Assembly: GCA_019421865.1 (NCBI GenBank)
Contig: JAHZEL010000008.1
Coordinates: 124,001-188,000, forward strand
Reading direction: 5' to 3'
From: Desulfovibrionaceae bacterium
Lineage (GTDB): Bacteria; Desulfobacterota; Desulfovibrionia; Desulfovibrionales; Desulfovibrionaceae
DNA length: 64,000 nt
The notes beneath the pieces were generated by a model, which saw only the letters and a program-made list of their open reading frames with translations, did not search any database and was not told the origin of the DNA. The translations under genes were made by a program, and so were the position numbers. This document shows positions 1 through 8,974 of this stretch, piece by piece (positions within the stretch are counted from its first letter, which is position 1; each line of letters opens with the position of its first letter).

Positions 1-899
1 ACGACATGGACGAACTCGGGCCTATTCTGGCGCCCGATCTTGCCATCATTCTTAATGTAGGCACCGGGCATACGCTGGGACTCGGAGGCAAGGGCACGGC
101 CTACTACAAGTCCCGCCTGCTCGCCCACATAAAGAAGGGCGGCGAAGCCCTCGTGAGCGCGGACTACGAAGATCTCGTGCGCGAGGCCCGCGCGCTCCGT
201 CCCGACGCGCTGTTCTTTTCCGTGCAGGGCCGTCCCGTGCCCTACCGGGCCAGCTACCTCGGGCTTGACGAAAACGGACGGGGGAACTACCGTCTGTGGC
301 TCGACGGCGAGGAACTCGACGTAAACTGCGCGCTCTCCGGCCCCTATGCCGCGGAAAACATCATTGCCGCCGCAGCGGCCGCGCGTCGTTTCGGACTCTC
401 CTGCGAGGAGATCAGAAAAGGCGTGGAAAGCGCGCCCTTCCCTGCCCAGCGCTTTGCCAGACAGGAACTGCCCGGCTGGACGCTCATCGACGACACCTAC
501 AACGCCAATCCCCTTTCCGCAGGACGCATGATAGAAGCCGCGGCGGAACTTGCCCGCGGCAAAGACCTTGTCTGCGTCATGGGAGCCATGGGGGAACTCG
601 GCGACGTGGCCGCCGAAGAGCACAGAAAGCTCGGACACACGCTGGCAAAATCCGGCTGCAAGGCCGTGTTCTGGACGGGAGATCATGCCGACGACGTCAA
701 AGAAGGGCTTCAGGAAGCCCGTTTTGCCGGTTTCCTTGCCGTTCTCTCCGCGCCGGAGGACTTCATCCCCGCGCTGGAAACCTGGGAACAAAGCCGCGAA
801 CACGGCCGGAACGCGCTCGTGCTCTTCAAGGGCTCGCGCGCCAACCGCATGGAACGCCTCGTCAACCTTTTCACGGAACGGAAACAGCATGCTCTATAA
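1..899 (+). CDS. murF: UDP-MurNAc-tripeptide--D-Ala-D-Ala ligase MurF (3' part)
   Basis: This ATP-dependent cytoplasmic ligase adds D-Ala-D-Ala to UDP-MurNAc-tripeptide, the last soluble step of peptidoglycan precursor synthesis. The frame is open through the left edge, so the N-terminal third, with the ATP-binding loop, is missing. About 299 residues are visible against a usual length near 450. The visible part holds the end of the central Mur ligase domain (an IILNVGTGH stretch and a catalytic-type KSRLL lysine region) and the C-terminal domain with the DDTYNANP motif typical of MurF. Its last 11 bases overlap the start of mraY, which suggests translational coupling. The position next to mraY and murD is the standard dcw order. 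The identification is secure; only the 5' end is unknown. Confidence 0.95.
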   Translation, partial: DMDELGPILAPDLAIILNVGTGHTLGLGGKGTAYYKSRLLAHIKKGGEALVSADYEDLVREARALRPDALFFSVQGRPVPYRASYLGLDENGRGNYRLWLDGEELDVNCALSGPYAAENIIAAAAAARRFGLSCEEIRKGVESAPFPAQRFARQELPGWTLIDDTYNANPLSAGRMIEAAAELARGKDLVCVMGAMGELGDVAAEEHRKLGHTLAKSGCKAVFWTGDHADDVKEGLQEARFAGFLAVLSAPEDFIPALETWEQSREHGRNALVLFKGSRANRMERLVNLFTERKQHAL

Positions 900-1971
900 C
901 CTTCTCGTCCCCTTCAGTCAGGATGTTTCCCTGCTGAACGTCTTCCGCTACATCACCTTCCGTTCCGCCGGAGCGCTCATCTGCGCGCTGCTGTTCACCA
1001 TTCTCACCGGCCCGTGGTTTCTGAAGAAGCTTACCGCCCTCAAGGTGGGACAGCCCATTCTTTCCTATGTGCCCGAACATCAGGCCAAGGCGGGCACGCC
1101 CACCATGGGCGGTCTGCTCATCATGGCGGGCGCCATCTCCGCCACCCTGCTCTGGGCCGACCTGTCCAACGTGTACATCTGGCTCACCATGCTGGTGTTC
1201 GTGGGCTTCGGCGTGGTAGGCTTCGTGGACGACTACACCAAGATCCGCCATCATGAGAACAAGGGCCTTTCGCCCCGCGCCAAAATGCTCGGACTCATCG
1301 CCGTGTCCGTGGTGGCCATCAGCCTGCTGCTTCTCGAACCTGCCTACTCCAGCAAGCTGTCCGTGCCCTTCTTCAAGCAGTTCATGCCCGACCTCGGCGT
1401 ATTCTACGTGGTCTTCGCCGTGGTGGTGATGATCGCCTCCTCCAACGCCGTGAACCTCACCGACGGGCTGGATGGTCTGGCCATTCTGCCCGCGGTCATG
1501 TGCTTCATGGTCTATGCCATCTTCATCTACGTGGCCGGCCATGCGAACTTCGCCCAGTACCTGCAGGTTCCCGCCGTGCCCGGCGTGGGCGAGGTGACGG
1601 TGTTCTGCTGCGCGCTCATGGGCGCGGGCCTCGGCTTTCTGTGGTTCAACTGCTTTCCCGCCCAGGTCTTCATGGGCGACGTGGGTTCCCTCAGCCTCGG
1701 CGGCGTGCTGGGCTTTCTGGCCGTGCTCTGCAAGCAGGAACTCATGCTCGTGGTGGCCGGCGGCGTGTTCGTCATGGAAACCGTGTCCGTCATCATGCAG
1801 GTGGGCTTCTTCAAGGCCACGCACGGCAGACGTCTGTTCCGCATGACGCCTCTGCATCACCATTTCCAGAAGGGAAATCATCCGCTGCCGGAATCCAAAA
1901 TCATCGTCCGGTTCTGGATCATTTCCGTGCTTCTTGCCATCATCTCTCTTTCGGTTCTCAAACTGCGCTGA
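889..1971 (+). CDS. mraY: Phospho-N-acetylmuramoyl-pentapeptide-transferase
   Basis: MraY is an integral membrane enzyme that transfers phospho-MurNAc-pentapeptide from UDP to undecaprenyl phosphate, making lipid I. The 360-residue product has the normal length and about ten hydrophobic segments. Family motifs are present in order: the cytoplasmic VDDYTK aspartates, NLTDGLDG, FMGDVGSLSLGG and the C-terminal PLHHHFQ histidine cluster. The ATG at 889 was chosen because it begins the conserved N-terminus (MLYNLLVPF) and overlaps the end of murF by 11 bases. A longer frame runs upstream inside murF but has no family similarity there. murD follows 11 bases downstream. Confidence 0.97.
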   Translation: MLYNLLVPFSQDVSLLNVFRYITFRSAGALICALLFTILTGPWFLKKLTALKVGQPILSYVPEHQAKAGTPTMGGLLIMAGAISATLLWADLSNVYIWLTMLVFVGFGVVGFVDDYTKIRHHENKGLSPRAKMLGLIAVSVVAISLLLLEPAYSSKLSVPFFKQFMPDLGVFYVVFAVVVMIASSNAVNLTDGLDGLAILPAVMCFMVYAIFIYVAGHANFAQYLQVPAVPGVGEVTVFCCALMGAGLGFLWFNCFPAQVFMGDVGSLSLGGVLGFLAVLCKQELMLVVAGGVFVMETVSVIMQVGFFKATHGRRLFRMTPLHHHFQKGNHPLPESKIIVRFWIISVLLAIISLSVLKLR

Positions 1972-1982
1972 GGAAAAACATC

Positions 1983-3302
1983 ATGAGTCCCCTCCTTCTT
2001 TCCGGCCGCCGCGTCGCCGTCATAGGCGCGGGTCGCAGCGGCAGGGCCGCCGTCCGTCTGCTGCACGACATGGGTGCGGATGTCCGTCTGCTGGAAAAAA
2101 AACCGGAACAGATGCCCGCCGAATTCTCCTCGTGGCTTTCCGAACACCGCGTGCCCGTCTTCGGAGGGGAGCACCGTCCCGAATACTTTGAGGACGTGGA
2201 ACTCGTCATTCCCAGCCCCGCGGCGGCCAAAGCCGTCATCGAACCGCTGCTGCCCGAACGAAAGGACGGCTCGAAAGCCGAAATCTGCGCCGAAACCGAG
2301 CTGGCATGGCGTCTGCTGGAAGGCGAGCCCGTCATCGGCATCACGGGAACGAGCGGCAAGACCACGACCACCAGCCTCTGCTCCGCCATGCTCGAAGCCC
2401 ACGGACTGCGCGTGTTCACGGGCGGCAACATCGGCGTGCCGCTTTCGGAATACGTGCTCGGAAGAAGGCGCGGCGAACCGAAGGCCGATGTTATCGTGCT
2501 CGAGCTTTCCAGCTTCCAGCTGCAGACCTGCGCCACGCTTCATCCGCGCGTGGGCATTCTGCTCAACATCTCGGAGAACCATCTCGATTTCCACAAGGAC
2601 ATGAAGGAGTACACCGACGCGAAGATGCGCCTCTTCGCCCGGCAGACCGAAGGCGATACGGCCATTCTTTCTCCCGAACTGTCCCGCCTGCCTGAAGAAT
2701 ACGGCATGAAGGCCCGCGTGGAATACCTCACGCCCGGCGCGCGTCCCTTCCCGGACACCCGCCTCATCGGCGCCCACAACCAGAGCAATGCCGAAGCCGC
2801 CTTCATGGCCGCCTCGCTCTTCGACGTGACCCGCGAGGAAGCCGCGCGCGCCATGCGCGAGTTTACCCCCATCGCCCACCGGCTGGAACACATTGCCGAC
2901 ATTGACGGCGTGCAGTACGTGAACGACTCCAAGTGCACCACCATCGAGGCGCTGCGCGTGGCGCTCGCCGCCTTCGACAGACCCGTGATTCTGCTTGCCG
3001 GCGGCAAGTTCAAGGGCGGCGACGTGGAAGGCGTATGCCCTCTTCTGCGCGACCATGTGAAGGCCGTGGCCCTCTACGGCGCTTCGCGCGAGCATTTCGA
3101 GCCCGTCTGGAAGAGCGTCGTGCCCGTCAGCTGGGACGAAACGCTGGATCAGGCCCTCGCCCGCGCCCGTGCGCTGGCAGAGCCCGGCGACGCCGTGCTG
3201 CTGGCTCCGGCCACGTCAAGTTACGATCAGTACCGCAACTACATTGAGCGCGGCAATCACTTCCGCGCTCTGGTAACGGCCATGCAGGAAGAGAAGGCAT
3301 GA
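1983..3302 (+). CDS. murD: UDP-N-acetylmuramoylalanine--D-glutamate ligase
   Basis: MurD adds D-glutamate to UDP-MurNAc-L-Ala in the cytoplasm, using ATP. The 439-residue product has the N-terminal Rossmann-like uracil-binding domain (VAVIGAGRSG near residue 10), the Mur ligase P-loop GTSGKTTTTS near residue 118 and a C-terminal domain with the NDSKCTTIEA and LLAGGKFKGGD stretches typical of MurD. The start at 1983 follows a GAGGAAAA stretch a few bases upstream. The stop codon overlaps the ftsW start in an ATGA arrangement, so the two genes are probably translationally coupled. Length and motifs are normal. Confidence 0.97.
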   Translation: MSPLLLSGRRVAVIGAGRSGRAAVRLLHDMGADVRLLEKKPEQMPAEFSSWLSEHRVPVFGGEHRPEYFEDVELVIPSPAAAKAVIEPLLPERKDGSKAEICAETELAWRLLEGEPVIGITGTSGKTTTTSLCSAMLEAHGLRVFTGGNIGVPLSEYVLGRRRGEPKADVIVLELSSFQLQTCATLHPRVGILLNISENHLDFHKDMKEYTDAKMRLFARQTEGDTAILSPELSRLPEEYGMKARVEYLTPGARPFPDTRLIGAHNQSNAEAAFMAASLFDVTREEAARAMREFTPIAHRLEHIADIDGVQYVNDSKCTTIEALRVALAAFDRPVILLAGGKFKGGDVEGVCPLLRDHVKAVALYGASREHFEPVWKSVVPVSWDETLDQALARARALAEPGDAVLLAPATSSYDQYRNYIERGNHFRALVTAMQEEKA

Positions 3303-4429
3303 ATCTGCGCAAGAAAAAGCAACCCGCCCCCGAGCAGGTGATGCCGCCCGGCCCCGTGGACTGGTGGCTGCTCGCCCTGCTGCTTCTGCTTCTGTGCGTG
3401 GGCCTTGTGGCCGTGCTTTCCGCAAGCGGCCCCATCAGTCAGCGTACCTACGGGGAGTCCTATCACTTCTTTCACCGCCAGCTTCAGACCATGCTGCTCG
3501 GCGGCGTCCTGGTGGCGCTCATCTGCTGGCTGCCCCGTTCGTTCATCAACAGGCTGCACTACTGGGGCATAGGCGTCATGCTCGTGCTGCTCGTGCTGTG
3601 CCTGCTCATCGGCCCCAAGATCAACGGCGCTCAGCGCTGGCTGGATCTGCACTTCATGATGGTACAGCCGATGGAATTCGCCCGCATAGCCCTTGTGCTG
3701 TATCTCGCCTACTTCATGAGCTCCAAGCAGGCCATGATCCGTGAATTCAGCCGAGGCCTGCTGCCGCCCACGCTCATCACGCTGCTCATGTGTCTGCTGC
3801 TCGTGCTGCAGCCCGATCTCGGCGGCACCATCATCATGCTGGCCATTCTTTTCTTCATGTGCCTCGGCGGCGGCACGCGCGGCTGGTACCTCGTCATGGT
3901 GCTCATTCTCGCGGCCGTGCTCGTGGTGGCCCTCATCATCGTGGAACCCTACCGCTGGGCGCGACTCACCGCCTACCTCGAACCCTTCGCCAATGCACAG
4001 GGATCCGGCTATCAGATCGTGCAGAGCCTGCTCGCCCTCGGCAGCGGCGGCATCTTCGGCGTGGGTCTCGGCGGCAGCATCCAGAAAACCGTGTATCTGC
4101 CCGAAGCCCACAACGACTTCATCATGTCCGTGGTGGGCGAGGAAACGGGCTTTGTCGGCATTACCGTGGTCATGGTGCTGTTTGCGCTCTTCTTCTATCG
4201 CTGCTATCGTGTGGTGCTCGGTCAGAGAAACCTGCGCGACAGACTCACCGCCTACGGACTCACCCTCATCATCGCGCTGAGCTTCCTGCTCAACATGGCC
4301 GTCATTCTCGGCAATGTCCCGCCCAAGGGCATCGCCATGCCGTTCATCAGCTACGGCGGCAGCAGCCTGCTCGCAAACATGATCTGCGCCGGTCTTCTGC
4401 TCAACTATTCTCGAACTGCACGGGAGTAA
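3299..4429 (+). CDS. ftsW: Cell-division SEDS glycosyltransferase FtsW
   Basis: FtsW is a multi-pass SEDS-family peptidoglycan polymerase that works with a class b PBP at the division septum. The 376-residue product has about ten hydrophobic helices and the conserved C-terminal MPFISYGGSSLL motif. Its place between murD and murG distinguishes it from the elongation paralogue RodA, which normally sits with pbp2 and mreBCD. The N-terminal cytoplasmic tail is short and lysine-rich. The start overlaps the murD stop by four bases, and murG starts two bases after the stop. Confidence 0.96.
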   Translation: MNLRKKKQPAPEQVMPPGPVDWWLLALLLLLLCVGLVAVLSASGPISQRTYGESYHFFHRQLQTMLLGGVLVALICWLPRSFINRLHYWGIGVMLVLLVLCLLIGPKINGAQRWLDLHFMMVQPMEFARIALVLYLAYFMSSKQAMIREFSRGLLPPTLITLLMCLLLVLQPDLGGTIIMLAILFFMCLGGGTRGWYLVMVLILAAVLVVALIIVEPYRWARLTAYLEPFANAQGSGYQIVQSLLALGSGGIFGVGLGGSIQKTVYLPEAHNDFIMSVVGEETGFVGITVVMVLFALFFYRCYRVVLGQRNLRDRLTAYGLTLIIALSFLLNMAVILGNVPPKGIAMPFISYGGSSLLANMICAGLLLNYSRTARE

Positions 4430-4431
4430 GC

Positions 4432-5550
4432 ATGTCCCTTCGCATCATCATCACCACCGGCGGCACCGGCGGACACATCTTCCCCGCCCTCGCCGTCATC
4501 GAGGCTCTGAAAAAACGCAGGCCCGACATCGACATCCTTTTCGTGGGCGGCCTCTACGGCCCGGAAAAGGATCTTGTCGGCCGTGCGGGCGTCGCCTTTG
4601 AAGGTCTGCCCGTGCGCGGATTTCTGGGGCGCGGCCCGAAGGCCCTGCCCGCCATGTTCGCCATGCTGCGCGGCATTCTGCGTGCGGCGCGCATCATACG
4701 CCGCTTCCGCCCCGACGCGGTCATGGGCTTCGGCGGCTACGCCGCCTTCGCCTCCGTTTTCGCGGCCAGCCTTCTGGGCAGGCCCTGCGCCCTGCATGAG
4801 CAGAACGCCATTGCAGGCGCGGCCAACCGCATTCTGGGAAAACTCGTGCGCCGCGTCTGCCTCTCCTGGGATCAGCCCGCCGCAAACGCCAGCTTCCCCG
4901 CAGAAAAATGCGTGCTCACCGGCAACCCCATCCGCTCCGGCATAGCCGCGCTCGGTTCGGCCGAACGCGCGGAAAAGAACACCCCCCGTCTTCTCGTCAT
5001 GGGCGGCTCCCAGGGCGCCAGAGCCATCAACAACATGGTGGTGTCCATGCTTCCCGCCCTGCGTGAGGCCGGCATCGACATTCTGCATCAGACCGGCGCG
5101 TCCGAATACGAAGCCGTGCGTCTCGCCTACCTTGAAGCGGGCATCTCCGCCGAGGAAACCGACCGTATCGTGCATCCCTTCCTCCACGACATGGCCGCGG
5201 CCTACGCCGAAAGTGATCTCGCCCTCTGCCGTGCCGGCGCCACCAGCATGGCGGAACTTGCCGCCACGGGCACGCCCGCGGTCTTCATTCCCTTCCCCTT
5301 CGCCGCCCACGATCATCAGACCGGCAACGCCCGCGCCATGCAGGACGCCGGAGGCGGCATTCTGCTGCCGCAGAAGGAAGCGGAACGCATGGCGCAGGAA
5401 GGAAGCCTCGCGCCCCTGCTCATCGACATTCTGAAGGACAGGGACCGCCTCGCCGCCATGCGGAAAGGCGCGCTTTCCCTCTCCCGCCCCGACGCGGCGG
5501 ATGCCGTGGCTGCCGAACTTCTGGCCCTTGTGCCCGACAACTCCAAATAA
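4432..5550 (+). CDS. murG: UDP-GlcNAc:lipid I N-acetylglucosaminyltransferase MurG
   Basis: MurG is a peripheral membrane GT28 enzyme that adds GlcNAc to lipid I and gives lipid II. The 372-residue protein has two Rossmann-like halves. The N-terminal one shows the GGTGGHIFPALA glycine loop at residues 9-20. The C-terminal one shows GSQGARAIN and the donor-binding stretch from RAGATSMAEL to FPFAAHDHQ. Length is typical. The ATG at 4432 lies two bases after the ftsW stop, with GGGAG just upstream inside ftsW. A 14-base spacer separates it from murC. Confidence 0.97.
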   Translation: MSLRIIITTGGTGGHIFPALAVIEALKKRRPDIDILFVGGLYGPEKDLVGRAGVAFEGLPVRGFLGRGPKALPAMFAMLRGILRAARIIRRFRPDAVMGFGGYAAFASVFAASLLGRPCALHEQNAIAGAANRILGKLVRRVCLSWDQPAANASFPAEKCVLTGNPIRSGIAALGSAERAEKNTPRLLVMGGSQGARAINNMVVSMLPALREAGIDILHQTGASEYEAVRLAYLEAGISAEETDRIVHPFLHDMAAAYAESDLALCRAGATSMAELAATGTPAVFIPFPFAAHDHQTGNARAMQDAGGGILLPQKEAERMAQEGSLAPLLIDILKDRDRLAAMRKGALSLSRPDAADAVAAELLALVPDNSK

Positions 5551-5564
5551 TCTCCGGGAATTTC

Positions 5565-6950
5565 ATGAACAACAAGATTCGTGCCATTCATATGATAGGC
5601 ATCGGCGGTTCCGGCATGAGCGGCATCGCCGAAGTGCTCCTCAACCTGGGCTACACCGTCCACGGTTCCGACCTCGCCAACAGCGCCACCGTGCAGCGTC
5701 TGCGCTCGCTCGGCGCCGTGATTCATCTGGGCCATGCCGCCGAAAACCTCGGCGACGCGCAGGTGGTGGTGCGCTCCTCCGCCGTGTCCGACTACAATCC
5801 CGAAGTGCAGGCCGCCCGCGAACGCGGCATTCCCGTCATTCCCCGTGCGGAAATGCTGGCCGAGCTCATGCGCCTGCGCACCGGCATCGCCGTGGCGGGC
5901 ACGCACGGCAAGACCACCACGACCTCCCTCACCGCCGCCATCTTCGACGCGGCCGGTCTTGATCCCACGGTCATCATCGGCGGTCTGCTCAATGCCTACC
6001 GCGCCAACGGCCATCTCGGTCAGGGCGAATACCTCATCGCCGAATCCGACGAATCCGACGGTTCCTTCCTCTGCCTCTTCCCCATCATCAACGTGGTCAC
6101 CAACGTGGACTACGACCACATCGACCACTACGGCACGCAGGAAGCCATCGACGACGCCTTCGCCGCCTTCATGAACAAGGTGCCCTTCTACGGCATGAAC
6201 GTGATCTGCGCCGACGATCCCGGCGTACGCCGTCTCATTCCCCGCATCAAGCGCCCCTTCCTCACCTACGGCTTCGGCCGCGACTGCCGCATCCGCGGCG
6301 AAATCGTGGAATGCGGTGCCTCCAGCCGCTTCCATGTCTGGCTGCGCAACCGTGAAGGTCAGGAAACGAAGATTCTGGAGAACGTCACCCTGTCTCAGCC
6401 CGGCCGCCACAACATTCTGAACGCGCTTGCCGCCATAGGCGTGGCCCTTCAGGCGGGCATCTCTCCCGAAAAGTGCGCCGAAGGTCTTGCGGGATTCTCC
6501 GGCGTGGGCCGTCGTTTCGAACTCAAGGGCGAAAAGAACGGCATCACCGTGATCGACGACTACGGTCATCATCCCACGGAAATTCAGGCCACCATCCGCA
6601 CTGCGCGTCAGGTCTTCCCCGGACGCCGCCTCGTCATGGTGTTCCAGCCCCACCGCTTCTCCCGCACCCAGGCGCTGTTCGGCGAATTCTGCCAGACCTT
6701 CGGCGACGTGGACAAGCTCTACCTCACCGAAATCTATCCCGCGAGCGAAGCGCCCATTCCCGGCGTGAACGGCGTGAACCTCGCCCTCGGCATCCGTCAG
6801 TTCTCCAAGACCGACGTATGCTACAAGCCGAACTTCGACGAGGTGGTGGAAGACCTGAAGACGGAACTGCGCCCCGGCGACGTGCTCATCACGCAGGGCG
6901 CGGGCAGCGTGACCACCGTGGGTCCCCGCGTACTGGAGAAAATGGCGTGA
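5565..6950 (+). CDS. murC: UDP-N-acetylmuramate--L-alanine ligase
   Basis: MurC starts the peptide stem by adding L-alanine to UDP-MurNAc. The 461-residue product has the expected N-terminal dinucleotide-like motif (IGIGGSGMSG near residue 12), the P-loop GTHGKTTTTS near residue 112, the DDYGHHPTEI motif, and a C-terminal domain with FQPHRFSRT. These motifs, with alanine ligase-type length, separate it from MurD, MurE and MurF. The start codon is preceded by GGGAATTTC. The last bases overlap murB in a GTGA junction. No defects were seen. Confidence 0.97.
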   Translation: MNNKIRAIHMIGIGGSGMSGIAEVLLNLGYTVHGSDLANSATVQRLRSLGAVIHLGHAAENLGDAQVVVRSSAVSDYNPEVQAARERGIPVIPRAEMLAELMRLRTGIAVAGTHGKTTTTSLTAAIFDAAGLDPTVIIGGLLNAYRANGHLGQGEYLIAESDESDGSFLCLFPIINVVTNVDYDHIDHYGTQEAIDDAFAAFMNKVPFYGMNVICADDPGVRRLIPRIKRPFLTYGFGRDCRIRGEIVECGASSRFHVWLRNREGQETKILENVTLSQPGRHNILNALAAIGVALQAGISPEKCAEGLAGFSGVGRRFELKGEKNGITVIDDYGHHPTEIQATIRTARQVFPGRRLVMVFQPHRFSRTQALFGEFCQTFGDVDKLYLTEIYPASEAPIPGVNGVNLALGIRQFSKTDVCYKPNFDEVVEDLKTELRPGDVLITQGAGSVTTVGPRVLEKMA

Positions 6951-7891
6951 GAATCATCGACAGACCGGAACTTGCTCCGCTCACCACGCTCGGCCTCGGC
7001 GGACGCGCCCTTGCGGAGATCCGCCTCGAGCAGCCCGAAGACTGCGAACGCCTGCTGGAAACGCTCAGCCGCATCGGCGGCTTTGTGCGCGTGCTCGGCG
7101 GCGGAAGCAATCTGCTCGTGCATGACGGCGATCTGCCCTTCGTGGTGCTGCGTCCGCTCTTCGGCGCGACCGACGCGGAAGGCCACACGGCCGATCCCGT
7201 CGTGCTCGGCGAAGAGGAAGGCACGGAGGGAGAACGCGTTCTCATCCGCGCAGGCGCGGGCATGCGGGTGCCGCACCTTCTTTCCTGGTGCGCACGGCAT
7301 GATCTCTCCGGTCTGGAAGGCCTCGTGGGCGTGCCCGGCCGCCTCGGCGGCGCCGTGGCCATGAACGCCGGAGCCTACGGATGCAGCACTGCGCCGCTTC
7401 TGCGCTCCCTCGACGTGTTCACCCCGGAAAGAGGCCTGCACACGCTCTCCGGCGACGGCTGGACGTTCCGTTACCGGCACTTTTCCCTTGCAGCCCCCTG
7501 CGCATGGTACATGAGCGTATCCGCCGTGCTGTCTCTGCGCAAAGCGGCTCCGGGAAGCGTGCGGGCAGCCATGAAGGAAAACTTTCTGCACAAGAAAAAC
7601 GGCCAGCCCGTGCATGAGCACACGGCGGGCTGCGTGTTTCAGAACCCCGAAGGAAAGTCCGCAGGACGCCTTCTGGATCAGGCGGGCATGAAGGGCAGAC
7701 GCCGCGGCGCCCTGTTCTTCTCGCCCATGCACGCCAACTTCCTCGCGCACGACATGAAGTGCGGCATGCCCGGCAGAAGCGCCGACGCGCTCGAGCTCAT
7801 CGAAGAAGCCCGCAGCGCGGTGCGCCGTCAGTTCGGCGTGGAACTCGTCATGGAAGTGAAGGAGTGGGGTCATGGCCCTGACGAACGGTAA
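6947..7891 (+). CDS. murB: UDP-N-acetylenolpyruvoylglucosamine reductase
   Basis: MurB is the FAD- and NADPH-dependent reductase that converts UDP-GlcNAc-enolpyruvate to UDP-MurNAc. The GTG at 6947 overlaps the murC stop (GTGA) and begins a 314-residue protein. FAD-domain motifs LGGGSNLLVHD and GVPGRLGGAVAMNAGAYG are present, followed by the C-terminal substrate domain with AGCVFQNPEGKSAG. That last motif carries Cys where many MurB enzymes have the catalytic Ser; Cys variants occur in this family, so the enzyme is probably active. It sits between murC and ftsQ with no ddl gene between them, and its end overlaps ftsQ by 20 bases. Confidence 0.95.
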   Translation: MRIIDRPELAPLTTLGLGGRALAEIRLEQPEDCERLLETLSRIGGFVRVLGGGSNLLVHDGDLPFVVLRPLFGATDAEGHTADPVVLGEEEGTEGERVLIRAGAGMRVPHLLSWCARHDLSGLEGLVGVPGRLGGAVAMNAGAYGCSTAPLLRSLDVFTPERGLHTLSGDGWTFRYRHFSLAAPCAWYMSVSAVLSLRKAAPGSVRAAMKENFLHKKNGQPVHEHTAGCVFQNPEGKSAGRLLDQAGMKGRRRGALFFSPMHANFLAHDMKCGMPGRSADALELIEEARSAVRRQFGVELVMEVKEWGHGPDER

Positions 7892-8795
7892 CCGCACCCG
7901 CCGCAACAGCTACGCGCAGAAGAGAAAAAGCGCGGCCGAAACGCCTTCGCGCCTGAGAAAAAACAGCGGCGGCAACCGGAGAAAGGCTCCGGAGCGGGAA
8001 AGAAAGGCGTCGCGCCGGTCCCGTCTGCGCCTGCCGAGCCTGCACATCAGCGCCGGAGGCACGGTGCGCGTACTGCGCTGGGTGCTGGCGCTCTCGCTGG
8101 TGGGCTGCCTCTTCTACGGCGCCGGAGTGGGCCTCATCAAGGCCTATCACTTCTGCACCACGAGCGAATATTTCGCCGTCACGGACATCACCGTGACCGG
8201 CAACTCCCAGGTGAAGACCGACGACATCCTCAAGGTGTGCGGTCTGCGCAAGGGAGAAAACAGTCTGCTTGTCAACGTACACGAGGCGGAACAGAAGCTC
8301 GTGGACAACCCGTGGATTGAAAACGCCTCCATCCGGCGCGAGCTGCCGGGTACGTTCGTCATCACCATCAAGGAGCGCGTGCCGCTCTTCTGCGCAAGAA
8401 AGGACAACACGCTCTACTACATCAACGCCAAAGGCGAAATCATCGCGCCCGTGTCCACCGAGAACTTCCGGTCCCTGCCCGTGCTGGAGATCGGCCCCGG
8501 CGGCGACGAGGCGCTGCCCATGGTGGCCGAGTTCGTGGAAGAGTTCCGCCATGCGGGCTTTCCCTTCGACATTTCCCAGATCTCGTGGATCCGGCTGAGC
8601 GCAGGCGGCGGCTTCGAGCTGTACTGGGAGACGAGAAGACTGCGTCTGAGCATCGGCGTGGAAAACTGGAAGGACAATCTCAAGCGCATAGCATCCGTCG
8701 TCACCGACATTGAAAAGAGAAAGGAGACCGTCATGGTCACAAGCATACGGGCCGCCGACGGACAGGTCTGGATGACCAAGTCAACGGAAGAGTGA
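7872..8795 (+). CDS. ftsQ: Cell division protein FtsQ (POTRA domain)
   Basis: FtsQ is a bitopic inner-membrane divisome protein that links FtsB and FtsL to the other division proteins. The 307-residue product starts with a very basic cytoplasmic tail of about 60 residues, then one membrane span near residues 72-92, then a periplasmic POTRA domain beginning with ITVTGNSQVKTDDI and ending near TIKERVPLF, then the FtsQ beta domain. The family is poorly conserved, so the call rests on topology, the POTRA signature and position between murB and ftsA. The start overlaps the end of murB by 20 bases. Confidence 0.92.
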   Translation: MALTNGNRTRRNSYAQKRKSAAETPSRLRKNSGGNRRKAPERERKASRRSRLRLPSLHISAGGTVRVLRWVLALSLVGCLFYGAGVGLIKAYHFCTTSEYFAVTDITVTGNSQVKTDDILKVCGLRKGENSLLVNVHEAEQKLVDNPWIENASIRRELPGTFVITIKERVPLFCARKDNTLYYINAKGEIIAPVSTENFRSLPVLEIGPGGDEALPMVAEFVEEFRHAGFPFDISQISWIRLSAGGGFELYWETRRLRLSIGVENWKDNLKRIASVVTDIEKRKETVMVTSIRAADGQVWMTKSTEE

Positions 8796-8895
8796 TCCCT
8801 TTCTCACCATAAAGCGGCGCAACGTTTTACGGCGTTTGAGCCGCTCTTCGGCAGACTGGTTGTCCGGCAAAAAAATGCTGGACAATTCGTCATTT

Positions 8896-8924
8896 TTGTG
8901 CTGCTTTTTTCAAGTCTGTATTTA
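8896..8924 (+). promoter_or_regulatory. Candidate sigma-70 promoter for ftsA-ftsZ
   Basis: A TTGTGC hexamer (8896-8901) and a TATTTA hexamer (8919-8924) are separated by exactly 17 bases in the only sizeable spacer of the dcw cluster (8796-8974). The local sequence is A+T-rich compared with the flanking genes. This would let ftsA and ftsZ be made independently of the mur genes, as is known in other bacteria. It is a pattern match only. Confidence 0.5.
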
Positions 8925-8974
8925 ACAAGGCATCTCCTTTCATTAGGTATGCTCAGGTCATGGGGAGCTTATCA